This document shows positions 25,540-35,298 of a DNA stretch of 64,000 bases, in pieces. The notes under the pieces were generated by a model, which was not told the origin of the DNA, ran no database searches, and saw only the letters and a program-made list of their open reading frames with translations. The stretch is from Rhizobium sp. Leaf262 (GTDB lineage Bacteria; Pseudomonadota; Alphaproteobacteria; Rhizobiales; Rhizobiaceae): the NCBI RefSeq assembly GCF_001422245.1, contig NZ_LMMM01000019.1, forward strand, positions 1 to 64,000. The letters are read 5' to 3'. Numbering within the stretch: position 1 is the stretch's first letter; the number at the start of each line of letters is the position of its first letter. A program made the translations under genes and the position numbers.

Positions 25540-28188
25540 TCAAGCCTTTAGCACGCGTTCGACGATGTCGCGGACGTCTGTCGAGAGGGCCGGAGCACGC
25601 TCGATCGTGGTCAATGCAGCGCGCGCATGATCGGCCCGAACAGGCTCAAGCGACCGCCATGAACGCATGGAGGTGAGAATGCGTGCTGCAAGCTGAGGAT
25701 TGCGTTTGTCGATGGTCACGATCTGCTCTGCAAGGAAGCGATAAGCTTCGCCATCTGCACGGTTGAAACCGGTGGGATTGCCGAAGGCAAAGGTACCGAT
25801 TAGGGAGCGAACGCGGTTCGGATTGGTGCCGATGAAGTGCTTGGAACCGATCAGCGCCTTGATGCGCGCCAGTGCATCGCTGCCGGGAATGGCGGCCTGA
25901 ATGGAGAGCCACTTGTCCAGAACCAGCGCGTTATCCGCAAAGCGGCTTTCGAACGTCGAAAGGGCCTGCGCGGTTTCCGGTGCATTCGGGAAACGCTGGG
26001 TCAGCACGCTGAGCGCATGTGCTAGATCGGTCATGTTGCTGGCACTGGAAAATGCCGCATAGGCGCGTTCCGGGGTTGGCTGGGCAAACGACAGATAGCC
26101 CATGGCGCTGTTGCGCAGGGAGCGTCGTCCGGCGCTCGTTGCATCCGGCGAATAGGCACCCTTGTCTTCGAAGGTAGCGAAGAGCGTCGTGAATGTGTCG
26201 ATGCCCGCTTCTGCAATGGCCGTCATGGCGGCGTTGCGCGCCTTGTGAATGGCCTCGGGATCATTGTTGTTGCCGATCTCGCGTGCGACGTCCGCCTCGC
26301 TCGGAAGGGCCAGCGCCTGCGCACGGAAGGCCGGTTCCAGCGTCTCGTCACCAGCGATTTCGATCAGCGTGGCGATGAAGGCCGGATCGAACGCGATGGC
26401 AGAGCCTTCACGAACGGCGTGGGTCGCCTCGACGAGGTTGGGCATCGCGAGATTCGTCAATGCCTGCCAGCGCGAGAACATATCCGTATCGTGCCGGGCA
26501 ATCTGCACCATATCTTCGGCAGACTGCTCCAGATGCAGGTTGATCGGTGCCGAAAAGCCGCGGTTGATCGACAGCACGGGACGCGAGGAAATGCCGGAGA
26601 AGGTGAAGGTCTGGCTGCGCTCGGTCAGATGCAGCACGCCATCCCTGTACTCGCCGCCTTCGACCTTTAACGGTTCGGCAATCTGGCCGTTGTCGAGAAT
26701 GAGCGCGGTGGACAGAGGAATGTGCAGGGCTTCCTTCTTGCTCTGGCCAGGTGTGGCCGGAACCGTCTGCTCGAGCGAGAGCGTGAAGGTGGAGGACGCT
26801 GCGTCGTAGGCCGCAGACGCGCTGACAAGCGGCGTACCGGCCTGAACGTACCAGCGGAAAAACTGGCTGAGATCGCGACCGCTGGCATCTTCAAAGCACT
26901 TGATGAAGTTCTCGACCGTGGAAGCCTCTCCATCATGGCGCTCGAAATAGAGGTCCATGCCCTTGCGGAAGTCTTGCGCACCTAGGATGGTGGCGATCAT
27001 GCCGGTGATCTCGGCACCCTTCTCATAGACGGTGGTCGTATAGAAGTTATTGATTTCACGGTATTTATCCGGACGTGGCGGATGCGCCAGCGGACCGCCA
27101 TCCTCCGGGAACTGTTCCGATTTCAGGTGGCGCACATCGGCGATACGCTTGACCGGGCGCGAGCGCATGTCGGAAGAGAATTCCTGATCGCGATAAACGG
27201 TCAGGCCTTCCTTCAGGCACAGCTGGAACCAGTCGCGGCAGGTGATGCGGTTGCCGGTCCAGTTGTGGAAATATTCGTGTGCGATGATGCGTTCGATATT
27301 GGCATAATCGGCATCGGTCGCAGTCTCGGGATCAGCCAGGACATATTTGTCGTTGAAGACGTTGAGGCCCTTGTTCTCCATCGCGCCCATGTTGAAATCC
27401 GAAACGGCGACGATCATGAAGATGTCGAGGTCGTATTCGCGACCGAAGCGCTCTTCGTCCCATTTCATGGAGCGTTTCAAAGCATCCATGGCATAGGCCG
27501 CGCGCGGCTCTTTGCCGTGTTCGACGTAGATTTTCAGCGCAACGTCACGACCGGACATGGTGGTGAAGGTGTCTTCCACGAGGCCGAGATCACCCGCCAC
27601 AAGCGCAAAGAGGTAGCTTGGCTTGGGATGCGGATCGAACCATGCCGCAAAGTGACGGCCCTCGTCATAATTGCCGCCACCGAGGAAATTGCCGTTCGAC
27701 AGAAGGAAGGTGTTGCCTTCCTTTGCAGCAATGATGGTGATGGTGTAGGGGGCCAGAACGTCGGGACGGTCGGGGAAATAGGTGATGCGGCGGAAGCCTT
27801 CGGCCTCGCACTGGGTGCAATAGACGCCGTTGGTGCGGTAAAGGCCCATCAACTGCGTGTTGGTTTCCGGGTTGATGTAGTTGGTCACGCAGATTTCGAA
27901 GGGTTCTGCGGCGGGTAGGTCACGGATCGTCAGGCTGTCCGGCGTCGCATCGTAACGCGCCGCAGGAAGCTCGATCTGGTCCAGCAGCAGGCCGGAGAGC
28001 GTCAACTCGTCACCGTCAAGAACGAGCGGGGCTGACGTGTCGGCACCTTCGCGCCGATGGAAAATCAGTCGCGCTTCGACCTTGGTGTTCTCCGGGTCGA
28101 GTTCGAAGGTGAGGTCAACTCGTTCGAGAACGAAATCGGTTGGGCGATAATCCGCCAGGTGAACGATTTGGCCTGTATCTGTTCGCAT
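25540..28188 (-). CDS. pepN: aminopeptidase N (M1 zinc metallopeptidase)
   Basis: An 882-residue M1 aminopeptidase, close to E. coli PepN in length. The substrate-binding GAMEN motif (MGAMENKGLNVF, about 267-272) is followed by the zinc motif HEYFHNW with His304 and His308 and the third ligand Glu327 (LKEGLTVYRDQEF). Ig-like and HEAT-like C-terminal domains follow. It is a cytosolic enzyme that removes N-terminal residues from peptides. I chose ATG 28188, preceded by CAGGA at 7 nt; an upstream in-frame start would add ten residues without a ribosome site. Confidence 0.95.
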   Translation of the reverse strand: MRTDTGQIVHLADYRPTDFVLERVDLTFELDPENTKVEARLIFHRREGADTSAPLVLDGDELTLSGLLLDQIELPAARYDATPDSLTIRDLPAAEPFEICVTNYINPETNTQLMGLYRTNGVYCTQCEAEGFRRITYFPDRPDVLAPYTITIIAAKEGNTFLLSNGNFLGGGNYDEGRHFAAWFDPHPKPSYLFALVAGDLGLVEDTFTTMSGRDVALKIYVEHGKEPRAAYAMDALKRSMKWDEERFGREYDLDIFMIVAVSDFNMGAMENKGLNVFNDKYVLADPETATDADYANIERIIAHEYFHNWTGNRITCRDWFQLCLKEGLTVYRDQEFSSDMRSRPVKRIADVRHLKSEQFPEDGGPLAHPPRPDKYREINNFYTTTVYEKGAEITGMIATILGAQDFRKGMDLYFERHDGEASTVENFIKCFEDASGRDLSQFFRWYVQAGTPLVSASAAYDAASSTFTLSLEQTVPATPGQSKKEALHIPLSTALILDNGQIAEPLKVEGGEYRDGVLHLTERSQTFTFSGISSRPVLSINRGFSAPINLHLEQSAEDMVQIARHDTDMFSRWQALTNLAMPNLVEATHAVREGSAIAFDPAFIATLIEIAGDETLEPAFRAQALALPSEADVAREIGNNNDPEAIHKARNAAMTAIAEAGIDTFTTLFATFEDKGAYSPDATSAGRRSLRNSAMGYLSFAQPTPERAYAAFSSASNMTDLAHALSVLTQRFPNAPETAQALSTFESRFADNALVLDKWLSIQAAIPGSDALARIKALIGSKHFIGTNPNRVRSLIGTFAFGNPTGFNRADGEAYRFLAEQIVTIDKRNPQLAARILTSMRSWRSLEPVRADHARAALTTIERAPALSTDVRDIVERVLKA

Positions 28189-28539
28189 GACTATTCCTGA
28201 ATGAACCTTGCCTGCCACGATTCAGGTTTCATGCCGCATGCCACCTGAAGGTAAAATTGAAAGAGGGTCACATACATGTGAAATTACCAAGACATGATGT
28301 CTCGAACTTGCCTCGCCAGACGAACGGTTCAATGAGGATCAATGACTGTGTCTCGCATTGGCACATCATTCCATTAAATGTTGAACGATTACTGAAATTG
28401 TCGGCGGTTCCCAATTATATTGTCATAAAATCTTTGCTTGGTTAGCAATTCTATTAGATCAGGATGAGCGGGACCGGATTTACGCTTTCAATGCAAGCGC
28501 GGTGACGCTGCCACACCGGCCAGCATCATTTGAATATAT
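28189..28539. other. AT-rich intergenic region
   Basis: This must contain the pepN promoter and the 3' end of the chemoreceptor-like transcript. A 14-bp palindrome TCACAT-AC-ATGTGA lies at 28268-28281, 80 bp upstream of pepN. A 62-codon plus-strand ORF at 28257 has no convincing ribosome site or protein character. Nothing else is supported. Confidence 0.4.
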
Positions 28540-29652
28540 TCAGCCTTTGAGGCCAAGACGATCTCTGATCACATCTTCGTTTTCCGTCTGCTGAACGACG
28601 ACGCCGTACCATCCAAGGCCGCTATAGTCTTCATATCCAAAGGTTTTGGCGAAGGCGACGATGGCACCGTTTGTATCGTAATAACTGCCGCGCATGGCAT
28701 CGGTGGCATTGACGAGGGGGAACCGGGTAAAGCGCAAGGCGGGTTTGTTGCTGGCGATAACACGCATGTCCTCGTCCAGAAGCATGACGACGGTGCGTTC
28801 TGCCACCTGCGGCGGCAGGTTCGCTTCCTTTTCGACGATGGCTTGACCCTGATCCTGCCAGTCGAAATAAACGCCGAGCGTGCCGAGCAGCGCGCCATCA
28901 TTCTTGCCGCCTTCCCGAATGCCTGTGGCATAAACCAAGACGTCGCGGTCGTCATGATGGGGGCTGCTCTTTACCTGATCGACAATATAATCATCACCAC
29001 TGCGGCACTGCGAGGCGGCAATGAACCATGGCTCGAGCCTCAGGCTGCGACCGATGAGATTTCGCTGGTGACGCGGGTTGGCCGATGCGATGACCATGCC
29101 GCTCACGTCGGTCATGACGAGGTCGATATAGACAGTATAGAAACGGTTGATGACGCCGAGGCGCTCCGAGGCGAATGTGGCATCGGCCTTGTCCCTGGTC
29201 TGCAGGGCCTGCCACAGGGCTGTGTCGGTCGCCCACCAACGCACGTCAGCAGTTCGCTCGAACAGATTGCGGACGATCAGCTGCACCAGTGTCTGCGCCA
29301 TGTCTATCAGCCGGACGCCTTCCATCTCTTCCACCAGCGCTTCGGCCATATCTCGGCTGAGACCGATGCGACCGAGCACATTGTGTTCGAAGGTCGATGA
29401 AATATCCGATGCAATCTGCGCGAGGCGCTGGACTTCATTGGCAACGACAGCAAAACCTTTGCCTGCCTCGCCGGCTCGTGCGGCCTCGATGAGGGCGTTG
29501 ATGGCGAGAAGGCGTATCTGCTTGACGATATGCGTATTGTCGGTGCTGAACCGCCTCAGGTCCGTCGACATCCCATCGGTGACAACACGCATGCTGCGTG
29601 GCGTCGCGGGTTGCGATGCGTTTTTGTCGGCTGTCCGTAAAGGGGTGGTCAT
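28540..29652 (-). CDS. soluble chemoreceptor-like protein: N-terminal MCP signalling fragment, C-terminal Cache-like domain
   Basis: A 370-residue protein without a transmembrane segment. Residues about 45-85 contain [20 protein letters not shown], matching the conserved hairpin tip of methyl-accepting chemotaxis proteins, but only this short part of the signalling domain is present. The rest (about 130-365) looks like a Cache/PAS-like sensory fold ([50 protein letters not shown]). Normal receptors have the reverse order and membrane anchors. ATG 29652 was preferred over a TTG four codons upstream. It could feed a chemotaxis array or another CheA-like partner; the ligand is unknown. Confidence 0.65.
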   Translation of the reverse strand: MTTPLRTADKNASQPATPRSMRVVTDGMSTDLRRFSTDNTHIVKQIRLLAINALIEAARAGEAGKGFAVVANEVQRLAQIASDISSTFEHNVLGRIGLSRDMAEALVEEMEGVRLIDMAQTLVQLIVRNLFERTADVRWWATDTALWQALQTRDKADATFASERLGVINRFYTVYIDLVMTDVSGMVIASANPRHQRNLIGRSLRLEPWFIAASQCRSGDDYIVDQVKSSPHHDDRDVLVYATGIREGGKNDGALLGTLGVYFDWQDQGQAIVEKEANLPPQVAERTVVMLLDEDMRVIASNKPALRFTRFPLVNATDAMRGSYYDTNGAIVAFAKTFGYEDYSGLGWYGVVVQQTENEDVIRDRLGLKG

Positions 29653-30042
29653 GGGAACCGTCAATCCATATAGAGATAAAACAAGCTCGGTCTTCCCATT
29701 GGCTGAAATGAAAAGCTGAGTTTTGAACTGTAAAAATTAGAATAGATCGTGGTTAATATTTTACTTCTGAAGCGCTACGACAAGTTGTGATGCATGTAAT
29801 AATACGTGCATACTAAGTGGGCATTTGCATTACTTAGCGGCACATCTTGTAACTTGCGTGCCATTCAGTCCGCGACGTGTCTTTTGCGCACGGTGTCCGG
29901 CAAAAAACGCTGGAGACCACGGAGCGCGCAAATTATATCCGACAAGGCCGCCATAATCTGCTAGGCAGGATGCACATGCAGGTCGACATCACGGTCTGTG
30001 ATATGCAACCGGTTCACACGCCGAACCCACGAATGCCGACCC
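29653..30042. other. divergent intergenic region, AT-rich
   Basis: Lies between the chemoreceptor-like gene (minus) and an EamA transporter (plus), so it should hold both promoters. An imperfect inverted repeat, TGCATGT-N6-ACGTGCA, is at 29791-29810. A plus-strand ORF from 29877 that runs into the transporter in another frame is a shadow. Nothing further can be assigned. Confidence 0.4.
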
Positions 30043-30981
30043 ATGAATGCCGCTGCCCAAAACCCCATCAGGGGGATAAGCCTCAAGCTGATATCCGTTG
30101 CGTTTTTTCTGGTGATGCAGACCTGCATCAAGGCGGCTGGTCCCGACGTACCTGCGGGGCAGATCAGCTTCTTTCGCTCCACCTTTGCCATCATCCCGAT
30201 CGTTATTTATCTGGCATATCTGCGCAGCCTCAGCAGCGCCTTCCATACCGAAAACCTTGCCGGGCATTTCAAACGCGGGCTGCTCGGCATTCTCTCGATG
30301 ATTTGCGGGTTTTACGGCCTGACGCTTCTGCCGCTGCCGGAATTCATCGCCATCGGTTATGCGTCTCCACTGATGGCGGTGGTGTTTGCCGCATTGCTGC
30401 TGGGAGAAACGGTGCGGGTCTATCGCTGGTCTGCGGTGCTGGTGGGAATGACAGGCGTCATCATCATTCTGTGGCCTAAGCTCACGCTTCTGCAGCAGGG
30501 CGGTTTTTCGGCGGGTGAGGGCATTGGCGCGCTGGCCGTGCTGTTGGCTGCGGTGCTGGGCGGTCTTGCCATGGTGCAAGTGCGCCAACTCGTGGTTACG
30601 GAAAAGACCGCCACCATTGTTCTCTATTTCTCCCTGACCGGCAGCCTTCTGTCAGCACTCAGCCTGCCGTTCGACTGGGAATGGCTGGACATGAAGCAGA
30701 CCATTCTGTTGATCTCCTGCGGAATAGCCGGCGGGATCGCTCAGATCCTGCTGACCGAGAGCTACCGCCATGCAGAGGTCTCAACGATCGCGCCCTTCGA
30801 ATATAGCTCTATCCTGCTGGGTATCGCTGTTTCCTATGTGTTGTTTGGAGACATTCCGACCATCACCATGCTCATCGGCACGACGATCGTCATTTCCGCG
30901 GGAATCTTCATCATTTTCCGCGAGCATCAACTGGGATTGGCGCGCAAGGCGGCGCGAAAGGCATCCACCCCGCAGGGTTGA
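30043..30981 (+). CDS. EamA/DMT-family transporter
   Basis: A 312-residue inner-membrane protein with about ten hydrophobic segments and the two-fold EamA repeat. Conserved features include GPDVPAGQISFFRSTFAIIPI, ASPLMAVVFAALLLGETV and the matching second-half motif FEYSSILLGIAVSYVLFGDIP. The family exports amino acids, nucleotide precursors or drugs; the substrate is unknown. ATG 30043 gives a normal N-terminus, though its Shine-Dalgarno is weak; a GTG at 29998 is possible. Confidence 0.85.
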   Translation: MNAAAQNPIRGISLKLISVAFFLVMQTCIKAAGPDVPAGQISFFRSTFAIIPIVIYLAYLRSLSSAFHTENLAGHFKRGLLGILSMICGFYGLTLLPLPEFIAIGYASPLMAVVFAALLLGETVRVYRWSAVLVGMTGVIIILWPKLTLLQQGGFSAGEGIGALAVLLAAVLGGLAMVQVRQLVVTEKTATIVLYFSLTGSLLSALSLPFDWEWLDMKQTILLISCGIAGGIAQILLTESYRHAEVSTIAPFEYSSILLGIAVSYVLFGDIPTITMLIGTTIVISAGIFIIFREHQLGLARKAARKASTPQG

Positions 30982-31339
30982 GCCCGGCATCACAGCGACT
31001 TTTACCGTGCCGCGCGAGAATGTTGAAAAGCTTTATTTTTACTTAAAGTTTTATTCAATTCTGGCAAGAATGTGATATGGAAGACACGGGTGGTAAGGGC
31101 GAATTGTTTGGGTGGCATATCGTGTTTGGGGTAAAGCGCGTAATGCCTGCCTTCGCACATCTGTGTTCAAGACACATGATGGGCCTGTGGCAGGTAAAGT
31201 GTATTGTGGCAACATCAGCCTATCGGGGTCTTTCGAGATCGTTTGGCGCTGAAGAACATATTAATTTTATCGCGTTGCTTGTCTTTTGTTGTGGCAGGAT
31301 AGAAAGGCGCTTCACGCTTTGCCCGATGGCGGTGCGATC
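30982..31339. other. intergenic region without supported gene
   Basis: It starts with an AT-rich stretch (about 31030-31080) that may hold a promoter. An 88-codon plus-strand ORF (31077-31343) overlaps the next start, has no clear ribosome site and shows no recognisable protein features, so I do not call it. Confidence 0.4.
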
Positions 31340-32185
31340 ATGAGATATTCATATGACGAGCTCGTCGCGCATCCCAAATTGCTGGGAGCGATAAGAACAC
31401 TCGCCCGCAATTTGCGGGGCGCCTATAACAGTAATCCGCGGATAGCGCGATTGCTTTCAGCGCATCAGAAGTGGCTGATGACGCAGGCGGGGATGGCCCT
31501 GAACCTGGAAAGCGGCCCCCGTGGCTTCACCGTTGCACAGGCGCGGGAACTCATCACCACCAATCACGTCGCAAGTCGCAACACGGTTCAGAACTATCTC
31601 GATCAGCTTGAAATCTATCGCTACGTTGAAAGGGTTAATCCGGCCTCTCAGCGACCCCGTCGATACAAGGCGACACCCGTAAGCGAAGAAGCGATCCTGA
31701 TGTGGTATATCGCCAATCTGGCCGCTCTCGATTGTCTCGATGGGGGAATACGTGCCGTTGAGATGATGGCACATTCACACTTGCTGGCGGTGGCGCAACC
31801 ACTGGCCGCTCGGCTCTGCCTGATGGATCCTGCATGGGTGAACCCGCCACCGCGCGTTGGGCTCTTTCTATGGACAGAGGCAGGCGCTCTCGTCATGGAT
31901 GAATTCATCAGCCGAATTGAAGATGCAGACCGCGCCGTAGAGCGTATCGATATCGGTTTTGTCGATGCGCGCGCGCTGGCAACGGAATTCATGATGTCAC
32001 GCACGCATTTGCAGCGTCTTCTCAATAAGGCGGCGGAGCAGGGTGCTATGGGCTGGCATGACAACGGCCTTCGCAGTGGCATGTGGTTTGCGCGGGACTT
32101 TCTTGAAGAATATTGCCGCTGGCAGGCGATCAAATTCAAGTATGTTCAGGACGCATTTATCGAGGCGAAGACGAAAGCTGCCTGA
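31340..32185 (+). CDS. winged-helix-like putative regulator
   Basis: A 281-residue soluble protein. The first 110 residues contain helical segments and ARELITTNHVASRNTVQNYLDQLEIYRYVERV, which reads like a winged-helix DNA-binding region (recognition helix about 75-95). A second helical region near the C-terminus, ATEFMMSRTHLQRLLNKAAEQGAMGW, resembles another winged helix. I do not recognise a named family; a transcriptional regulator is the best guess. ATG 31340 has only a weak Shine-Dalgarno. Confidence 0.55.
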   Translation: MRYSYDELVAHPKLLGAIRTLARNLRGAYNSNPRIARLLSAHQKWLMTQAGMALNLESGPRGFTVAQARELITTNHVASRNTVQNYLDQLEIYRYVERVNPASQRPRRYKATPVSEEAILMWYIANLAALDCLDGGIRAVEMMAHSHLLAVAQPLAARLCLMDPAWVNPPPRVGLFLWTEAGALVMDEFISRIEDADRAVERIDIGFVDARALATEFMMSRTHLQRLLNKAAEQGAMGWHDNGLRSGMWFARDFLEEYCRWQAIKFKYVQDAFIEAKTKAA

Positions 32186-32501
32186 TCTGCTTCCTAAATC
32201 ATGCCACGTTCCTTTTGCAAGCAGCCCGCTCGACCGCAGAAATACCTATGCCAAGCAAAGCATATGGTGCGCTCTCGTGCAGAGAGCGTTCGGGCGGCAG
32301 CTTTCGATACGGAATTGCACAGGGTATATCTCTGCCCCACGACATATCTATAAGTAGGGCGATGCGACGATCACGGCGTGAAACCACGCCATCTCTAAGA
32401 TATCCACGCGATTAGAACGCAAAAGCGCCTCTCCATGGGAAAGGCGCTGCGAAAGCGTCGGATCTGAATGTCTTGCTGGCTTTGCCTGAAGACGATTTCT
32501 A
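32186..32501. other. convergent intergenic region
   Basis: It contains the terminator of the small minus-strand gene (32421-32448) and a short hairpin GGCGTG-aaac-CACGCC at 32375-32390 that could end the upstream plus-strand gene, though it has no T-run. No gene is visible. Confidence 0.5.
32421..32448 (-). terminator. intrinsic terminator of the small gene at 32502-32690
   Basis: AGCGCCT (32424-32430) and AGGCGCT (32442-32448) form a 7-bp stem. On the minus strand the hairpin is followed by TTTT, about 53 nt past the stop codon. Confidence 0.7.
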
Positions 32502-32690
32502 TCAGCGCTCGCGGAAATCCGCGAAGACTGCCGAAGGACGTGTCGTGCGAACCTGCTGGGTAGACGCGCGAGCGGTCAGCTGTTCGTTGGTTCCACCGAA
32601 GCGGTGGTAGCCATTTGTGGAGCGCGGGCCGAGGCCTGCGAGCCGGAGAGTTTCGAAGCCGGAGTGAACCGGACGGAAGCGAGTGGTCAT
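32502..32690 (-). CDS. small basic protein of unknown function
   Basis: A 62-residue protein (begins MTTRFRPVHSGFETLRLAGL, ends SAVFADFRER) rich in Arg, Thr and Ser with no hydrophobic segment, so probably cytosolic and possibly nucleic-acid-associated. Evidence that it is real: AAGGAA 8 nt before the ATG, an intrinsic terminator 50 nt downstream, and gaps on both sides. I do not recognise a family. Confidence 0.6.
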   Translation of the reverse strand: MTTRFRPVHSGFETLRLAGLGPRSTNGYHRFGGTNEQLTARASTQQVRTTRPSAVFADFRER

Positions 32691-32840
32691 TGCCTTGGTT
32701 CCTTAAACCTTTTCCTCCCAAGACGAGACGACTTATTGCAGTGCAGTATGGATTCGGCAATCAGGGTAAATGCGCCGCTGTTATGCGCCATTTGCATGGC
32801 TATTTTCATAAATGATTCACATTGATCAAAAAGGAAGCAT

Positions 32841-33731
32841 TCACATTTGGCCAATGTGAGCTTGAAACGCTAATAAATCCTGCCATGCCAATGGCTTACT
32901 GGCTGGAGCGTTCAACAGTTCCTGCGGATGCAGGGTGGCGATTGCAGGCACGATTCCGTGGCCGGATGCGACATCTCGCCACTGTCCGCGTAGCGTATGG
33001 ATGGTGCCGGTGCCACCAAAGAAAAAACGCGCGGTGAAGTTGCCAAGAAGCAACAGTGCTTTAGGCTCGGCTAAAGCGACCTGCCGCTCGATGAAGGGGC
33101 GACATATTTCCATTTCCGGGCCTGATGGCGGGCGGTTGCCCGGCGGACGCCACGGCACGACATTTGTCAGCAGCAGATTGGCGCGGTCCAGGCCGATGGC
33201 TGCCAGCATGCGGTCGAGCAGCAGGCCGGTCTTGCCGACGAAAGGCAGACCCTCGCGGTCGTCATCTGCATCGGGCATGGGGCCGATGACCATGATGCCG
33301 GAAGAGGGGTCGCCCTCGGCAAAGATAGTGGTGCGGGCGCTGTTTTTCAGATTGCAGCCGTTGAAAGCCTCCAGCGCGGTCTTGAGCTCCGGCAGGGAAC
33401 GCGCCGTTTCCGCAGCAAAACGAGCGGCGGCAATGGCCTGGTCGTCCGGCATTGCGACATTGGTCTGGATGGCGGGAGCAGCAGGCGCATTTCGGACTGC
33501 CGCTGCCGCCTGCGTCGTGCGTGCGGAATTGGTCTGCGTCGCCGAGCCCGGTTGCGTATCCGGTTGTCTCGAGGGCGCCTCTCTTTGTGGCGCGCGGTTC
33601 TGACGGGTTGCGGCGAATTCGGCAAAGCGGTCCAGGGGAGCATCTTCCAGCAACCAGTCTACGCCCGCATCCGCATGGAAATGCAAAAGCGCCGCCAGTT
33701 CTGCCGGTGAAAGGTCCTGGGCCGAGATCAT
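32841..33731 (-). CDS. family 4-like uracil-DNA glycosylase, divergent
   Basis: A 296-residue protein with a low-complexity Ala/Pro/Gln-rich linker (about 45-95) and a C-terminal UDG fold. Family landmarks: EGLPFVGKTGLLLDRMLAAIGL, NVVPWRPPGNRPP, CRPFIERQVALAEPKALLLLG and ATLHPQELL. Unusual points: the uracil-pocket motif normally reading GEAPG is GPMPD, and of the four Fe-S cysteines expected in family 4 only those in FNGCNLK and EICRPF are visible. It may have changed specificity. It starts 43 nt downstream of the Hsp70-like gene on the same strand. Confidence 0.75.
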   Translation of the reverse strand: MISAQDLSPAELAALLHFHADAGVDWLLEDAPLDRFAEFAATRQNRAPQREAPSRQPDTQPGSATQTNSARTTQAAAAVRNAPAAPAIQTNVAMPDDQAIAAARFAAETARSLPELKTALEAFNGCNLKNSARTTIFAEGDPSSGIMVIGPMPDADDDREGLPFVGKTGLLLDRMLAAIGLDRANLLLTNVVPWRPPGNRPPSGPEMEICRPFIERQVALAEPKALLLLGNFTARFFFGGTGTIHTLRGQWRDVASGHGIVPAIATLHPQELLNAPASKPLAWQDLLAFQAHIGQM

Positions 33732-33774
33732 GGATGAAAACTATCCTATGTCCCCGAAGCGCGAAACCCCGGAA

Positions 33775-35067
33775 TCACGCTGTCCAGCGCTCAATGTCGC
33801 CGCTTTCGCCAATCATGGCCAGGCCGTGGGCGATGGAGAGCAATTCACCGCCCGTTTCGATCTTGTCTGCATCGAAGCGACGGGTGAAAAGCTGGCGCAC
33901 GGCGGGCACGAAAGAGGTTCCGCCGGTGAGAAAGACCTTGTCGATGGCCTCCGGTGCGGTTTTGGTTTTCTCCAGCACCTCATCCAGCGCGCCTTCGATT
34001 TTGGCAAGGTCGTCGCTGATCCATTGATCGAAATCCGAGCGCTTGACGGTCTTGCGACCCGCGCTGCCAAGCGGAGAGAAGTTGAATTCGGCTTCCTCGT
34101 TCGCCGACAGCGCCATCTTGGTGGCTGAAATGGCCTGGTACAGCGGGTAGCCTTCGTCGTGGTCGACGAGATCGATGAACATTTCCAGCTTTTCCGGCTC
34201 CAGCGCGGAGCGGACGAGGGATTTCAGATCGGTGAATTCTTTCGAGGTCTTGAAGATCGAGAGCTGGTTCCAGCGTCCGAAGTTGACGTAATAGCCGGCG
34301 GGCACGTCGAGAATCTTGTCGAAGCTCTTGAACTTGCTGCCCTTGCCAATCTCCGGTGAGACCAGATTGTCGATCATGCGGAAGTCGAAATGGTCACCCG
34401 CAACGCCTACGCCGGAATGGCCGATCGGTGTGGCCGAAAGTCTGCCGCCATGGGTCTCGAACCGGATGAGCGAGTAGTCGGTGGTGCCGCCGCCGAAATC
34501 CGCGACCAGAACATTGGCGTCCTTTTTCAAACTTTGCGCAAAGTAATAGGCTGCCGCGACGGGCTCGTAGACATAGTGGATTTCAGGAAAACCGGCACGG
34601 GTCAGGGCATCGTTATAGCGCGCGATGGCAAGCGCCTCATCCGGGTTGCTGCCGGCAAAGCGGACCGGTCGACCAGCGACCACCGTGGAGACGTCGTCGC
34701 GCCACTCGTCACCGGCATAGGTCTTCAGCTTGCGCAGAAAAACCTCCATCAGGTCTTCGAAGCTCTGGCGCTTGGCAAATACCAGCGTGCCCTGAAACAG
34801 CGACGAGGCGGCGAAGGTCTTGATCGATTGAAGAAAGCGGCAGTCGCCGGGATTGTCGATGAACTGGCGGATGGCGGCGTGGCCAGCCTCTACCTGGAGT
34901 GCGGCTGCGCCGAGCGTGCCCGTCTTCATGAAGGAGAGCGCCGTGCGCATGCTGTCTGTGGTGCCTGCACTGCTGGTGAAGCGCATCGAGTGGCTGGTGT
35001 TGCCGCTGTCCGACATGGCCATGACCGTGTTGGTCGTGCCGAAATCGAGCCCGAGTGTTCTTGCCAT
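33775..35067 (-). CDS. Hsp70-family protein (YegD-like)
   Basis: A 430-residue actin/Hsp70-fold ATPase. Phosphate-binding motifs: LGLDFGTTNTVMAM at the N-terminus, VLVADFGGGTTDYSLIRF in the middle, and the adenosine motif VFLTGGTSFVPAVRQLF near the C-terminus. It lacks the beta-sandwich and lid that make up the substrate-binding half of DnaK, as in YegD. Its role is unknown. It precedes the UDG-like gene and is divergent from the beta-lactamase gene. Confidence 0.85.
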   Translation of the reverse strand: MARTLGLDFGTTNTVMAMSDSGNTSHSMRFTSSAGTTDSMRTALSFMKTGTLGAAALQVEAGHAAIRQFIDNPGDCRFLQSIKTFAASSLFQGTLVFAKRQSFEDLMEVFLRKLKTYAGDEWRDDVSTVVAGRPVRFAGSNPDEALAIARYNDALTRAGFPEIHYVYEPVAAAYYFAQSLKKDANVLVADFGGGTTDYSLIRFETHGGRLSATPIGHSGVGVAGDHFDFRMIDNLVSPEIGKGSKFKSFDKILDVPAGYYVNFGRWNQLSIFKTSKEFTDLKSLVRSALEPEKLEMFIDLVDHDEGYPLYQAISATKMALSANEEAEFNFSPLGSAGRKTVKRSDFDQWISDDLAKIEGALDEVLEKTKTAPEAIDKVFLTGGTSFVPAVRQLFTRRFDADKIETGGELLSIAHGLAMIGESGDIERWTA

Positions 35068-35298
35068 TGCGCGTATTTCCCAAGATCAATGATGGTTTTG
35101 CCGGATGCCATGAGCCTCCGGTCGCGAACGGGACGCTTGACGCATCCGCCTGTTTTGAAGAGGGCGCGTGATCGCACAGCGAATTGTGAATGGCAAGCGC
35201 GGCCAGCCGATTTTCTATTGCCCTGCCATAATAATGCCCGGTGCCATCGCGCTTATCGGTGGCCGGGGGAATCTCGAACGCGGATCAGTGGAGTGGCC

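Noticed and set aside
28257..28445. 62-codon ORF upstream of pepN
   Set aside because: It lies in AT-rich intergenic DNA with no recognisable protein character and probably contains the pepN promoter.
31077..31343. 88-codon ORF before the winged-helix-like gene
   Set aside because: Poor ribosome site, overlaps the next start codon and has no recognisable composition or signal.
34390..35298. 300-residue N-terminal extension of the beta-lactamase frame
   Set aside because: It runs antisense through the Hsp70-like gene. The signal peptide and Shine-Dalgarno place the real start at 35299.
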